From Janthinobacterium fluminis (GTDB lineage: Bacteria > Pseudomonadota > Gammaproteobacteria > Burkholderiales > Burkholderiaceae_D), in contig NZ_JAQQXR010000005.1 of NCBI RefSeq assembly GCF_028595325.1, forward strand, positions 248,001-312,000: a DNA stretch of 64,000 bases, in the 5' to 3' direction. The position numbers and the translations under genes are program-made. Positions within the stretch are counted from its first letter, which is position 1. The number at the start of each line of letters is the position of its first letter. Below, one piece after another: positions 1 through 8,941 of this stretch. The notes beneath the pieces are model-generated. The model searched no databases. It was not told the origin of the DNA and worked only from the letters and a program-made list of their open reading frames with translations.

Positions 1-1532
1 GCGCCGGCCAGCGCCAGCGCGGCGATGCCAAGGATCAGCGCATTGCCGCAGACGATGTAGGGCGTCATGCCGGCCATGCCCTGCACGCTGGCCGCCAGCG
101 TGCCGCGGGTGTAGGGCGCCAGGCGGCTGACGACGACGCCGCGGCCGTCGATGACGGCGCTGCCGCCGCTGTTGCCGGCGCGTAGCATCGGCCGGCCCGT
201 CTCCAGGCTGCGCATCTGCGAAATCTGCAGGTGCTGCGGGATCGCCGTCGATTCGCCGAACCAGGCCAGGTTCGACATATTGATGAGGATGGTCGCCGGC
301 CGTTCGCCGGCGCGGTGCGGCGCCGCCAGCTGGCCGGCGATTTCCTCGCCGAACAAGTCTTCGTAGCAGATGTTGGGCAGTACCAGTTGCCCGCGCACGG
401 GGAAGGGCGCCTGCACGGCCGCGCCGCGCCGCATGTCGCCCAGCGGGATCGCCATCGAGCTGACCAGCCAGTGCAAGCCGTCCGGGGTCGATTCGCCGAA
501 GGGCACCAGGTGGTGCTTGTCGTAGCGGTAGGCCGGCGCGCCGGGGGCGTTGCCGGGGGCGATGCCAATGGCGCTGTTGCTCACTTGCTGGCCGTCCAGC
601 AGCGGCAGGCCGAGCAGCAGATGGCTGCCGCTGCTGCGGGCGAAGTGCCGCAGGCTGTCCAGATAGTCGGGCGGCAACTGGTGCTCGAAGACGGTCACCG
701 CCGTCTCCGGCGTGGCGATCAGGTCGGCCGCCCCGGCGGTGGCGGCGGCGTGGTACATACGCAGCGCGTCGCGCACGTGGGCCGGGTTGAATTTTTCATC
801 CTGCGGCACATTGCCCTGCAGCAGGCGGACGGTCAGCGGCTTGCCGACCGGCTCGGTCCAGCGCACCCAGCCGAGGGTGTGGCCGGCGGCGAAGATGGCG
901 AGCACGAGGCCGGCGGCGGCCAGGCGGGTGCGGTGCGCCAGCAGCAGCAGGGCGCCGGCGCTGAGGGCGGCCAGCCAGCCCAGGCCGTAGACGCCGAGCA
1001 CGGGCGCGTAGCCGGCCAGCGGGCTGGCCGTGTGGGCGTAGCCGCTGGCGACCCAGGGCAGGCCGGTGAAGAACCAGCCGCGGCACCATTCCTGCAGCAG
1101 CCACAGGGCCGGCAGCAGCAACAGGGCGCTCAGCGGCAGGGACAGGGTCCAGCGCCGCCGCAGCCAGGCGGCGCCGGCCATCGCCAGGCCGGCGTAGAGG
1201 CCCATCAGCGCGGCCAGCAGCGCCACGGCCAGCGCCGCCAGCGGCGCCGCCATGTCGCCGTAGCGGTGCATCGAGATGAACAGCCAGTACATGCCGGCGG
1301 CGAACCAGGCGGAGCCGTAGGCCCAGCCGATCAGGAAGCCGCTTTTCGGCGTGCCGGCGCGCAGCACCTGGTAGAACAGCAGGGCCAGGCTGATTATTTG
1401 CAGCGGCCAGTAGCCGAACGGGGCGAAGGCCAGCACGGCGCCGGCGCCGGCGCCGGCGCCGATCAGCATGCGGCTGCGCATGCTGCGCGGCGCGACCGGC
1501 GGGTCGGCCGGGTGGGCCCGTCGGAAACGCAT
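1..1532 (-). CDS. lnt: Apolipoprotein N-acyltransferase (3' end outside window)
   Basis: Inner-membrane enzyme that adds the third acyl chain to the N-terminal Cys of lipoproteins. About 510 codons are visible and the frame is still open at base 1, so the C-terminus is missing. The N-terminal half is a run of hydrophobic segments with family signatures such as FAPFGYWPLQ and TGLPWVASGY. The C-terminal half is the nitrilase-like domain with the expected triad: Glu in TPETAV, Lys in YDKHHLVPFGE and Cys in NICYEDLFGEE (Cys about residue 389; E. coli Lnt uses Cys387). The ATG overlaps the corC stop as ATGA, so the two are translationally coupled. corC-lnt adjacency is classic in proteobacteria. 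Identity is confident. Confidence 0.95.
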   Translation of the reverse strand, partial: MRFRRAHPADPPVAPRSMRSRMLIGAGAGAGAVLAFAPFGYWPLQIISLALLFYQVLRAGTPKSGFLIGWAYGSAWFAAGMYWLFISMHRYGDMAAPLAALAVALLAALMGLYAGLAMAGAAWLRRRWTLSLPLSALLLLPALWLLQEWCRGWFFTGLPWVASGYAHTASPLAGYAPVLGVYGLGWLAALSAGALLLLAHRTRLAAAGLVLAIFAAGHTLGWVRWTEPVGKPLTVRLLQGNVPQDEKFNPAHVRDALRMYHAAATAGAADLIATPETAVTVFEHQLPPDYLDSLRHFARSSGSHLLLGLPLLDGQQVSNSAIGIAPGNAPGAPAYRYDKHHLVPFGESTPDGLHWLVSSMAIPLGDMRRGAAVQAPFPVRGQLVLPNICYEDLFGEEIAGQLAAPHRAGERPATILINMSNLAWFGESTAIPQHLQISQMRSLETGRPMLRAGNSGGSAVIDGRGVVVSRLAPYTRGTLAASVQGMAGMTPYIVCGNALILGIAALALAG

Positions 1533-2410
1533 CAGGCGGCGGACTCGGCGGCGTCGGGCAGTTTTTCGACCAGCAGCACGTGCACCTGGCGGGCGTCGGC
1601 GCGCAGCACCTCGAAGCGCAGATTGTCGAGGTCGAACACGTCGCCCTTGTGCGGCATGCGCCCCAGGTGGTTCGACACCAGGCCGCCGATGGTGTCGACG
1701 TCCTCGTCGGCCAGGCCGGCGCCGAGGGCGTCGTTGAACTGGCCGATCTCGGTCAGCGCCTTGATGCGCCAGCGCGGGCCGTGCTGGCCCTCCTTGATCG
1801 ACAGGATGTTGTCCTCTTCCTCGTCGAAGTCGTACTCGTCCTCGATGTCGCCGACGATTTGTTCGAGCACGTCCTCGATGGTGATCAGGCCGGCCACGCC
1901 GCTGTACTCGTCGACGACGATGGCCATGTGGTTGTGGTTGGCGCGGAAGTCGCGCAGCAGCACGTTCAGGCGCTTCGATTCGGGGATGAAGATGGCCGGG
2001 CGCAGCATGTCGCGCACGTCGAAGGATTCCTCGGCGTAGTAGCGCAGCAAGTCTTTCGCCAGCAGGATGCCGATTACCTTGTCGCGCTCGCCTTCGATGG
2101 CGGGGAAGCGCGAGTGGGCCGTCGACAGCACGGCCGGCATCCATTCCTCGATGGGTTTGCTGATGTCGATCATGTCCATCTGCGAGCGCGGCACCATGAT
2201 GTCGCGGGCGGACAGATCGGATACCTGGAACACGCCTTCGATCATCGACAGCGCGTCGGCGTCGATGAGATTGCGCTCGTGCGCGTCGTGCAGGACTTCT
2301 AGCAGTTCCGCGCGGTTCTCTGGCTCAGGGGAAATCAGTGCGGTCAGGCGTTCAAACAGTGACCGGTGGGGCTTGGCGTCAGTTTTGACGCCACTAGGGT
2401 GCTCTTGCAT
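1532..2410 (-). CDS. corC: CorC/HlyC-family transporter-associated CBS-domain protein
   Basis: Cytosolic protein of the CorC/YbeX family, linked to Mg2+/Co2+ efflux and to ribosome/RNA metabolism in the ybeZYX-lnt operon. 292 aa, close to the usual length. A short acidic N-terminus (SLFERLTALISPEPENRAEL) precedes two CBS repeats, seen around ARDIMVPRSQMDMID and MAIVVDEYSGVAGLITIEDV, and a C-terminal CorC_HlyC domain (VDTIGGLVSNHLGRMPHKGD). The ATG at 2410 is chosen because the conserved start lies there. The frame is open 20 codons further upstream, but that part looks non-coding. No good Shine-Dalgarno is visible. The stop overlaps the lnt start. Confidence 0.93.
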   Translation of the reverse strand: MQEHPSGVKTDAKPHRSLFERLTALISPEPENRAELLEVLHDAHERNLIDADALSMIEGVFQVSDLSARDIMVPRSQMDMIDISKPIEEWMPAVLSTAHSRFPAIEGERDKVIGILLAKDLLRYYAEESFDVRDMLRPAIFIPESKRLNVLLRDFRANHNHMAIVVDEYSGVAGLITIEDVLEQIVGDIEDEYDFDEEEDNILSIKEGQHGPRWRIKALTEIGQFNDALGAGLADEDVDTIGGLVSNHLGRMPHKGDVFDLDNLRFEVLRADARQVHVLLVEKLPDAAESAA

Positions 2411-2515
2411 AGGAGGCGTGAGCCGTTGTTGCGAAGGGGTATAGCATACACCAAAAGGCCGGCGCCGCACGATTTTGCCAAAAAAACATCGTTTCGCGGG
2501 GCGCCGCCGGCCGCC

Positions 2516-2926
2516 TCAGGCCACCCTCACGCGCGCCTTCAGGGCCAGCACGGCGGCGCGCCATTCCTCGTAGTGCGCGCTGTCGCGCCACAGCCGGCAC
2601 AGCTCGGACTGCTCGCCGAGGATGCGCTCGACGGCCCGCAGCGCCTTGCCGGCCAGCGCGGGCGACACCTGTTGCTTGCGTTGGGCGACCCAGCGCTCGA
2701 TGTCTTGCATGTGCGCGCCCGTTGCGCCGTCCGCGTTGCCCTGCAGGCGGGCCAGCACGTCGACGGCGGCCAGCGCCTCGGCGCCCAGCGGCGCCTCCAG
2801 CTCGCCGTCGCCGAGGGCGTAGTCGAGGGTGCTCTCGATCGGCTCCAGGTTGCTGGTTTCCTGCAGATCCTGCGCCCAGTCCAGCGCGTAGTCGTTGCCG
2901 TAGGTGTCGACTGACCAGGTGCCCAT
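2516..2926 (-). CDS. DUF4259 domain-containing protein
   Basis: 136-aa soluble protein that opens with MGTWSVDTYGNDYALDWAQD, the pattern that defines DUF4259 (MGTW-G-x-D-N-D-x-A-L-D-W). The rest is helical and charged, with WVAQRKQQVSP and a C-terminal LWRDSAHYEEWRAAV. The family has no established function. The gene starts 1 nt after the ybeY stop, so it is probably co-transcribed with phoH-ybeY. A DUF4259 gene between ybeY and corC is not part of the textbook ybeZYX-lnt operon and looks like a lineage-specific insertion. There is no signal peptide or membrane segment. Confidence 0.8.
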   Translation of the reverse strand: MGTWSVDTYGNDYALDWAQDLQETSNLEPIESTLDYALGDGELEAPLGAEALAAVDVLARLQGNADGATGAHMQDIERWVAQRKQQVSPALAGKALRAVERILGEQSELCRLWRDSAHYEEWRAAVLALKARVRVA

Positions 2927-2927
2927 G

Positions 2928-3413
2928 TCATGCTCCCGGCAGGTGCGCGCCGGCGGCGTAGGGGTCGGCCACGCCCAGCCTGGCCAGGATGGCCGTTTCC
3001 AGCCCCTCCATCTCGGCCGCCTCCTCGTCGTCCATGTGGTCGTAGCCCTGGGCGTGCAGCACGCCGTGGACGATCAGGTGCGCGGCGTGCGCCTCGACCG
3101 TCTTGTTCTGCTCGGCCGCCTCGCGCTCCAGCACGTCGGTGCACAGGATGATGTCGGCCTGGGTAGGCGCGTCGTCGGCCAGCTCCTCGCCCTCGTTGTA
3201 GGCGAAAGTCAGCACATTGGTCGCGTAGTCCTTGCCGCGGTAGTCGCGGTTCAGCGCGCGGCCCTCGTCGGCGTCGACGAAGCGGATGGTCAGCTCGGCC
3301 GGCGCGAACAGCGCGGCCTGGACCCAGCGCCGCACTTGCGGCCGGGTGATCGTCGTTTGCAGGCGGGCGTCGGGGTATTGCACCGACAGGGACAGCTTAT
3401 TTTTTTCGCTCAT
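2928..3413 (-). CDS. ybeY: Endoribonuclease YbeY (rRNA maturation factor)
   Basis: Zinc-dependent RNase needed for 16S rRNA 3'-end maturation and 70S quality control. The 161-aa protein has the metal-binding signature HxxxHxxxxxH as [11 protein letters not shown] (in [20 protein letters not shown]) and the [13 protein letters not shown] motif of the family. The ATG lies inside the 3' end of phoH (17-nt overlap), which indicates translational coupling in the ybeZ-ybeY pair. The following DUF4259 gene begins 1 nt downstream. Length is normal and the assignment is secure. Confidence 0.95.
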   Translation of the reverse strand: MSEKNKLSLSVQYPDARLQTTITRPQVRRWVQAALFAPAELTIRFVDADEGRALNRDYRGKDYATNVLTFAYNEGEELADDAPTQADIILCTDVLEREAAEQNKTVEAHAAHLIVHGVLHAQGYDHMDDEEAAEMEGLETAILARLGVADPYAAGAHLPGA

Positions 3414-4443
3414 GTTTATTCGTCGTCGATTTCAGGAGGGGGGCCAGTTCGTGCGCCACCGATTGCGCGTTTTCATAGGCGTCGACGATGCGCGCCACGA
3501 GCGGGTGGCGCACCACGTCGGCGCTGGTGAAGTGGGTGAAGGCGATGCCGCGCACGTCGCGCAGCACGGAGATGGCGTCGACCAGGCCGCTCTTCTGGCT
3601 TTTCGCCAGGTCGACCTGGGTGACGTCGCCGGTGACCACGGCCTTGCTGCCGAAGCCGATGCGGGTCAGGAACATCTTCATCTGCTCGACCGTCGTGTTC
3701 TGCGCCTCGTCGAGGATGACGAAGGCGTGGTTCAGCGTGCGCCCGCGCATGTAGGCGAGCGGGGCGATTTCGATGACCTGTTTCTCGAACAGCTTCTGGG
3801 TGCGGTCGAAGCCCAGCAGGTCGTACAGCGCGTCGTACAGGGGGCGCAGGTAGGGGTCGACTTTCTGCGCCAGGTCGCCCGGCAGGAAGCCCAGGCGCTC
3901 GCCGGCCTCGACGGCCGGGCGGGTCAGGATGATGCGCTTGACGGCGTCGCGTTCGAGCGCGTCGACGGCGCAGGCCACCGCCAGGTAGGTCTTGCCGGTG
4001 CCGGCCGGGCCGACGCCGAAGCTGATGTCGTGTTCGAGGATGTGGCGCAGGTAGGCGATCTGGTGCGGGGTGCGGCCGCGCAGGTCGCTGCGGCGCGTCT
4101 TCAGCACGGGGCTCTGGATGTCCGGCTCGACGAAGGGCGTGGCCGGGTTGTGCTCGGAGGCGGCCGACAGGCCGGCGCGCTGCTCGACGAGGGCCAGTTG
4201 CACCTCCTCCAGCGGCACCACCTTGTTGGCGACGGCGTAGAACTGTTCGAGGATGGCGACGGCGCGCTCGGCGTTGCTGCCGCCGACGATGAATTTCTCG
4301 CCGCGGCGGAAGATCGTCACGTCGAGCGCGGCGGAGATCTGCCGCAGGTTTTCGTCGAGCGGGCCGCACAGGTGGGCCAGGCGGCCATTGTCGAGCGGTT
4401 CGGGGATGAAGTAGTGCGGCTGGATCGGGGTCTTGGTTTTCAA
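3397..4443 (-). CDS. ybeZ: PhoH-family ATPase (YbeZ)
   Basis: 348-aa PhoH/YbeZ protein, a cytosolic P-loop ATPase that partners YbeY in RNA/ribosome processing. Walker A is [11 protein letters not shown] and Walker B is [11 protein letters not shown]; the family block [20 protein letters not shown] is intact. The N-terminal domain ([20 protein letters not shown]) is KH-like in this family. The start codon is TTG, sharing bases with the upstream stop as TTGA (4440-4443), so translation is probably coupled to the upstream miaB remnant. The last 17 nt overlap ybeY. Alternative starts downstream would cut into conserved sequence. Confidence 0.93.
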   Translation of the reverse strand: MKTKTPIQPHYFIPEPLDNGRLAHLCGPLDENLRQISAALDVTIFRRGEKFIVGGSNAERAVAILEQFYAVANKVVPLEEVQLALVEQRAGLSAASEHNPATPFVEPDIQSPVLKTRRSDLRGRTPHQIAYLRHILEHDISFGVGPAGTGKTYLAVACAVDALERDAVKRIILTRPAVEAGERLGFLPGDLAQKVDPYLRPLYDALYDLLGFDRTQKLFEKQVIEIAPLAYMRGRTLNHAFVILDEAQNTTVEQMKMFLTRIGFGSKAVVTGDVTQVDLAKSQKSGLVDAISVLRDVRGIAFTHFTSADVVRHPLVARIVDAYENAQSVAHELAPLLKSTTNKHERKK

Positions 4444-5057
4444 CTGGCTCTTTTCGTTTCGGAGGTGGCGGCGACGAGTTCGCCGCGCAGGGTGTAGGAG
4501 TGGCTGGCCGTGATGCGCACGTCGACCAGCTGGCCGACCAGGCGCGGCGCGTCGGCGCCGCCGGCGAAGTTGACGACGCGGTTGTTTTCGCTGCGGCCCT
4601 GCAGGTCGCCGGGGTCTTTTTTCGCCGGCCCCTCGACGAGGACGCGCTGCACGCTGCCGACCATCGCCAGGCTATGGCGTCGGGTGTTGGCGGCGCCGCC
4701 GCGCCGCGCCGCGCTCATCTGCGGCAGGCGGTGCAGCGTCTGCGGGCCGAACACCATGTCGACGTAGGGGGCGCGCCGGACGATGGCGGCGCCCTCCTGC
4801 GAGGCGACGCAGCCGCCGACGCCGATCAGCAGCTCGGGCTTGGCCAGCTTCAACTGGTGCAAGCGGCCCAGGTCGGAGAAGACTTTTTCCTGGGCCTTTT
4901 CGCGCACCGAGCAGGTATTCAAGAGGATCACGTCGGCGTCCTCGGCCGTGTCGGTGCGGACCATGCCGTCGGCGCCGCCAAGCACGTCGGCCATCTTGTC
5001 CGAATCGTACTCGTTCATTTGGCAACCGAAAGTTTTGATGAATACTTTTTTCTGCAT
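4440..5057 (-). pseudogene. miaB: MiaB lacking the radical SAM domain (internally deleted tRNA methylthiotransferase)
   Basis: MiaB normally adds the 2-methylthio group to i6A37 of tRNA and is about 440-460 aa. This frame has only 205 residues. Residues 1-118 are a normal UPF0004 domain ([20 protein letters not shown]) with its three cluster cysteines, Cys12, Cys49 and Cys83. Residues about 131-205 are the normal C-terminus and TRAM domain ([33 protein letters not shown]). The roughly 250-residue radical SAM core between them, with its CxxxCxxC cluster, is absent. The joint falls near 4665-4705, within the stretch [15 protein letters not shown], and the frame is kept. Either a real in-frame deletion or an assembly collapse would look like this. 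Catalysis is not possible without the core. The reading frame still couples into phoH. Confidence 0.85.
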
Positions 5058-5591
5058 GAAATGAGGCGCTAAAGGTTGTGCCGGGGCGGTGGCCAAGGCG
5101 GGTCGCCAAGGCGGAGGCCCGGGCGGCATGCCAAGGCGCTAGTTTAACGCAGTTCCCCCGCCCGGAGCGGGGCGGGTGTGCGGCGGCGCGCCGGCCGGCG
5201 CCCGCGAAACGCCGCTAAGCTGCTGATTTGTAACAATTTCTTACGCTTCCTTGCGTGCGACGTCAGCCATCCCTATGTGTTGAAATGACAGCGTTGCTTG
5301 AGTTTCCTGCAGCTTGATTGATGTTGAACAACGTTCGTTTCCGGGCCCCGTGCGGAACGGCTGGCTTTTGGAATAGAATATTGTTTTAAATGCAATTCCA
5401 TTAAAGGAATTGCAAATTTACATTGCTCACGGTGGAGCTGGCCTGGATTTTTGCTTAATGGAAATGAGTTTCGTGAGCCCGTTGTTCAACCAAGGTATGA
5501 CCCGGATGTATATGGAACTTATTTGGCGAAACTAAGTCTTCCTTAAGTTCGAATCGGCATTATTTTTCACACTTACTAGACGAGGAAAATC
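5058..5591. other. Intergenic region with AT-rich part; no gene seen
   Basis: No convincing gene in 534 bases. The first 90 bases hold three copies of a short motif related to CGCCTTGGC (read on the minus strand) upstream of miaB. From about 5220 the composition turns AT-rich and unlike the flanking genes, consistent with a promoter or regulatory region for the small DNA-binding protein at 5592. A perfect inverted repeat lies at 5391-5414. Confidence 0.5.
5391..5414. promoter_or_regulatory. Perfect 9-bp inverted repeat, candidate operator
   Basis: Arms TGCAATTCC and GGAATTGCA are separated by 6 bases (ATTAAA). The site sits about 180 bases upstream of the Cro/CI-like gene at 5592, in AT-rich DNA. 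A dimeric regulator could bind here, possibly the adjacent gene product itself. Function is inferred from symmetry only. As a transcript it would also fold into a hairpin, but no U-run follows. Confidence 0.4.
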
Positions 5592-5918
5592 ATGGCACAC
5601 CATTCTCTTGCTTCTCAAGAAAGCTACAACCCGAACCACCTGCTCGACATCCTGCTTGGCAAGATGCAGCTGAAAAACGACGCGGCCTTGTCGCGCCTGC
5701 TGGAAGTGGCGCCGCCCGTCATCAGCAAGATCCGCCACCACCGTTTGCCGGTCGGCGCCTCGCTGCTGATACGCATGCACGAAGTGACGGGCATGAGCAT
5801 CCGCGACCTGCGCGACTTGATGGGCGACCGGCGCACCAAGTATCGTCTGTCGGACGCCCAGGGCCGGCCCAAGGCCGAGGACCGTCCGGAGCCGCAGGAA
5901 TCGAGCTATGCCCACTGA
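5592..5918 (+). CDS. Small Cro/CI-type helix-turn-helix protein
   Basis: 108-aa cytosolic protein. Residues about 28-70 read as an XRE-like HTH: AALSRLLEVAPPVISKIRHH, with the recognition-helix pattern VISKIR, followed by a second helical part ending MSIRDLRDLMG. The C-terminal 35 residues are polar, charged and probably disordered. A good ribosome site (GAGGAAAATC just before ATG) supports the start. It stands alone between two minus-strand operons, with an AT-rich upstream region carrying an inverted repeat. Likely a transcriptional regulator; its target is unknown. Confidence 0.75.
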   Translation: MAHHSLASQESYNPNHLLDILLGKMQLKNDAALSRLLEVAPPVISKIRHHRLPVGASLLIRMHEVTGMSIRDLRDLMGDRRTKYRLSDAQGRPKAEDRPEPQESSYAH

Positions 5919-5974
5919 GGCGGGGGCAAGCGGCGGCGGGCCGCGCCGCTTGCCTTGGCCCGGCCGTTGCCGGT

Positions 5975-6823
5975 TCAGGCCAGCAGGGCCGTGGTGATCT
6001 CTTCGTAGTGCAATTCGGTTTCGCGGAACAGGTGCAGATAGGCCGCCTCGTCCAGTCCGAGCGCGCCCCAGGCGACGGTGGAGACCGCCGGCACCAGGTC
6101 GTCGGCCCCCTGCGCCAGGTCGAGCGCGTAGACGACGGCGTCGGCGACGTGAATGATGGCGGCGAGAAAGCCGGCGCCCGGCGCCTCCGGATCGTGGTGG
6201 CCGCCTATGGCCAGGCGCATCGTGTCGGAAAAATTCCAGTGCTCGGCCAGCGCCAGGCCGGCGTCGACGTGGTCGACGCCGAGCACGGCGCGCTCGGCCT
6301 CGCGCAGCGTGCAGTCGTGGGCGGCGCGGTGGACCAGGGCGGCGGCGAAGCGCTCGGGGAAGCTGCTGACCAGCACCAGGCGGCCGATGTCGTGCAGCAG
6401 CCCGGCCGTGAACGCGTAGTCCTGGTTGAAGCGGATTTGCCGCGCCAGCACCTTGGCGCAGGCGGCCGTGGCGATCGAGTGGCGCCAGAAGGCCTTGTCG
6501 TCGAAGCCGGCGCAGCGGCCCTCGGGGAAGCAGCCGGTGACGGCGGCGGCCGTGATCAGGTTGCGCGTCGTCTGGAAGCCCAGGTAGGTGATGGCTTGCT
6601 GGATCGTCGTCACCTTCACTTGCAGGCCGTACAGCGAGGAATTGGCCAGGCGCAGCGTCTTGGCCGTCAGCGCCTGGTCGTGCGCGACTTTTTTCGCCAG
6701 CACGGAGATGTCGACGTCGTCCTGGTCTATGCTGTTGAGCAACTCCATGACGACGGCCGGCAGCGAGGGCAGGTCGTCCAGGCTGTTGACGATGTCGTCC
6801 TGGGTCAGCGGCGCGGCGCTCAT
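5975..6823 (-). CDS. HDOD-domain signalling protein
   Basis: 282 aa, cytosolic. Opens with SLDDLPSLPAVVMELLNSID and LAKKVAHDQALTAKTLRLAN, the HDOD signature, with GLLHDIGRL retaining an HD-like pair in the middle. HDOD proteins are non-hydrolytic relatives of HD phosphohydrolases found in bacterial signalling (c-di-GMP, chemotaxis, competence). The ATG overlaps the stop of the upstream gene as ATGA, so the two are translated together. No output domain is fused to it. Function beyond signalling is not inferable. Confidence 0.85.
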   Translation of the reverse strand: MSAAPLTQDDIVNSLDDLPSLPAVVMELLNSIDQDDVDISVLAKKVAHDQALTAKTLRLANSSLYGLQVKVTTIQQAITYLGFQTTRNLITAAAVTGCFPEGRCAGFDDKAFWRHSIATAACAKVLARQIRFNQDYAFTAGLLHDIGRLVLVSSFPERFAAALVHRAAHDCTLREAERAVLGVDHVDAGLALAEHWNFSDTMRLAIGGHHDPEAPGAGFLAAIIHVADAVVYALDLAQGADDLVPAVSTVAWGALGLDEAAYLHLFRETELHYEEITTALLA

Positions 6824-7158
6824 TGCGGCGCTTCCTTGCCCAGGCGGTAGTCTTCGACGAAGCGGCGCAGCAGGCCGGTGGCCCAGTCGCCCTCGTTGTC
6901 GGGCGCGTGCTGGCGGAACAGGCGCGCCAGGCGCTGCTGGAAGTGGGCGCGGGCGGCCGCCGCGTCGGCCTCGGACAGGCCGCAGCCGGCGATGGGCAGC
7001 ATCTCGATGCCGTGGCGCGGCATCAGCGCCAGCATCGCCGCGCTCAGCACGGTGCCCTGGGGCAGCAGCACATGGCCCTGCATGTCGAGCAATTCGTCGG
7101 ATAGAACCATGCCCTCCTGCACTTGCGCCAGCGCAAGGTGTTGGTAGCTTGCCGTCAT
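6820..7158 (-). CDS. Small regulatory-domain protein coupled to HDOD protein
   Basis: 112-aa soluble protein. The N-terminal part (LALAQVQEGMVLSDELLDMQ, then GHVLLPQGTVLSAAML) matches the small beta domain often found in front of HD-GYP/HDOD signalling proteins (DUF3391-like). The C-terminal half is helical and charged. The start at 7158 is preferred over the open frame 16 codons upstream because AAGAGGGGG lies about 7 bases before it. The stop overlaps the HDOD gene start. It probably acts as a partner or sensor subunit of that protein; this is inference. Confidence 0.65.
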   Translation of the reverse strand: MTASYQHLALAQVQEGMVLSDELLDMQGHVLLPQGTVLSAAMLALMPRHGIEMLPIAGCGLSEADAAAARAHFQQRLARLFRQHAPDNEGDWATGLLRRFVEDYRLGKEAPQ

Positions 7159-7322
7159 CGCATCCCCCTCTTGAATAGCTGCGATCTTACCATTGCGGAG
7201 GCGCAATGTCGCGGGGGTGTGTCAAGGCCGCCGCGGTGGCGCCCGAACTGTTCGTCTTGCCAAGATTCTAGCCATACCGTACATTGGGGCGTTGCTGTCA
7301 AATCACTAGGGGGAGCGCGCCG

Positions 7323-8909
7323 ATGGTTCGCATTCAAGTCCGGCTGACACTGCTTTTCGTCGTCATCGTCACGCTGGTGCTCGCCATTTCCGGCAGCTAT
7401 ACGCAATACAGCCTGAGCCAGGAGCTGGAGTTGCGCAGCCAGCGCCTGCGCGAGGGCGTGCTGACGCGGCTGCAGACCAGCCTGCCCTCGGCCCTGTGGG
7501 ACCTCGACAAGTCCAAGGTCGACAGCATCGTCGCCGCCGAAATGTTGCCGCCCGAGCTGGTGGCGATCCGCGTCTACGACTCCTCCGTCGGCTTGTTCTC
7601 GGGCAAGGCGCGCGACGCCGACGGGCACATCCAGGCGATCGCCTCGGAGGCGCCCGTGGCCGGCGCCCCCGTCGAGGCGAATCTGGTGTTCCGCGACTCG
7701 GTGGCCGTGTCGGCGTCGAGCAAGCCGGTGACGGTGGGCAAGGTGGTGGTCAATTTCAGCCGCGCCCAGATCGACGCGGCCCTGGTGGCCGAGGTGCGCC
7801 GCAAGGTCATCGAGGTCTTGCTGCTGGACTTGATCCTGGTGGCGGCGCTGGTGCTGAGCCTGCGCATCATCTTCGACCCGCTGAAGCGGCTGCGCGACGG
7901 CCTGGACGACCTGGCCACGCGCGGCAGCGACGAGGTCGAGGAATTGCCGGACAACCGGCGCGACGAGCTGGGCGACGTGATCCGCGGCTTCAACGCCGTG
8001 CAGCGCAAGCTCAAATCCATCATCGAGCGCATCCGCGACGCCGAGGACGCGTCGCGCCGCTCGCAGCAGGAGACGGCGCGGGCGATGGACAATCTGCGCC
8101 AGGCGCAGGAATCGCTGCTGCAGTCGGAGCGGCTGGCCTCGCTGGGCGCGCTGGTGGCCGGCGTCGCCCACGAAATCAACACGCCGGTCGGCATCGCCCT
8201 GACCAGCGCCTCGGTGCTGAAGGAGGCCACCGACGTCGTGTTCGCCAATGTCAGCGCCGGCAACGTCAAGAAGTCCGACATCCTGCGCTACCTGGAGACG
8301 GCCAACGAGAGCGCGCGCCTGATCATGAACAATGCCTACCGGGCCGCCCACCTGATCCACAGCTTCAAGCAGATCGCCGTCGACCAGGTCAGCGAGGCGC
8401 GCCGCCACTTCGAGTTGCGCGAATACATAGGCGAGGTGGTGTCGAGCCTGCAGCCGACGCTGAAGAAGACCCGCATCGCCATCGCCATCGACTGCCCCGA
8501 CGACATCGTGCTCGACAGCTATCCGGGCGCGCTGGCCCAGGTGCTGACCAATCTGACGCTCAATTGCGTCGAGCACGCCTTCGACGCCGACAGCGAGGGC
8601 CGCATCGCCATCGGCGTGCGGCGCGACGGCGGCTGGATCGAGATGCAGGTCAGCGACAACGGCAAGGGCATCGCCGCCGACATGCTCGACAAGGTGTTCG
8701 ACCCCTTCGTGACGACGCGGCGTGGCCAGGGCGGCACGGGCCTGGGGCTGAACATCGTGTTTAACTTGATCGTCAAGCAGTTTGGCGGCACCATTTCAGT
8801 GAATAGCACGCCGGGGCGGGGGGCCTGCTTCACGCTGCGCATCCCGCGCGAGCCGCCGGCCCCGGCCCGGCCGGGTGCCGCGCCGGCCGCCGCGGCCTTG
8901 CTGCCCTGA
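7323..8909 (+). CDS. HAMP-domain sensor histidine kinase
   Basis: 528-aa inner-membrane sensor kinase. TM1 (LTLLFVVIVTLVLAISGSY) is near the N-terminus. A periplasmic domain of roughly 140 residues follows, then TM2 (VIEVLLLDLILVAALVLSL) and a HAMP region (PLKRLRDGLDDLATRGSDE). A coiled coil leads to the phospho-acceptor His at about residue 283 in GVAHEINTPVG. The ATPase has the N-box LTLNCVEHAF, G1 DNGKGIA and G2 GGTGLGLNI. GGGGGAGCG precedes the ATG. No response regulator gene adjoins it, so it is an orphan kinase. The signal is unknown. Confidence 0.9.
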   Translation: MVRIQVRLTLLFVVIVTLVLAISGSYTQYSLSQELELRSQRLREGVLTRLQTSLPSALWDLDKSKVDSIVAAEMLPPELVAIRVYDSSVGLFSGKARDADGHIQAIASEAPVAGAPVEANLVFRDSVAVSASSKPVTVGKVVVNFSRAQIDAALVAEVRRKVIEVLLLDLILVAALVLSLRIIFDPLKRLRDGLDDLATRGSDEVEELPDNRRDELGDVIRGFNAVQRKLKSIIERIRDAEDASRRSQQETARAMDNLRQAQESLLQSERLASLGALVAGVAHEINTPVGIALTSASVLKEATDVVFANVSAGNVKKSDILRYLETANESARLIMNNAYRAAHLIHSFKQIAVDQVSEARRHFELREYIGEVVSSLQPTLKKTRIAIAIDCPDDIVLDSYPGALAQVLTNLTLNCVEHAFDADSEGRIAIGVRRDGGWIEMQVSDNGKGIAADMLDKVFDPFVTTRRGQGGTGLGLNIVFNLIVKQFGGTISVNSTPGRGACFTLRIPREPPAPARPGAAPAAAALLP

Positions 8910-8941
8910 CGACGCGGAGGATGAGCAATGGGGAGACGGTT

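Noticed and set aside
231..2039. 602-codon open frame on plus
   Set aside because: Antisense to lnt and corC, both recognised from conserved motifs.
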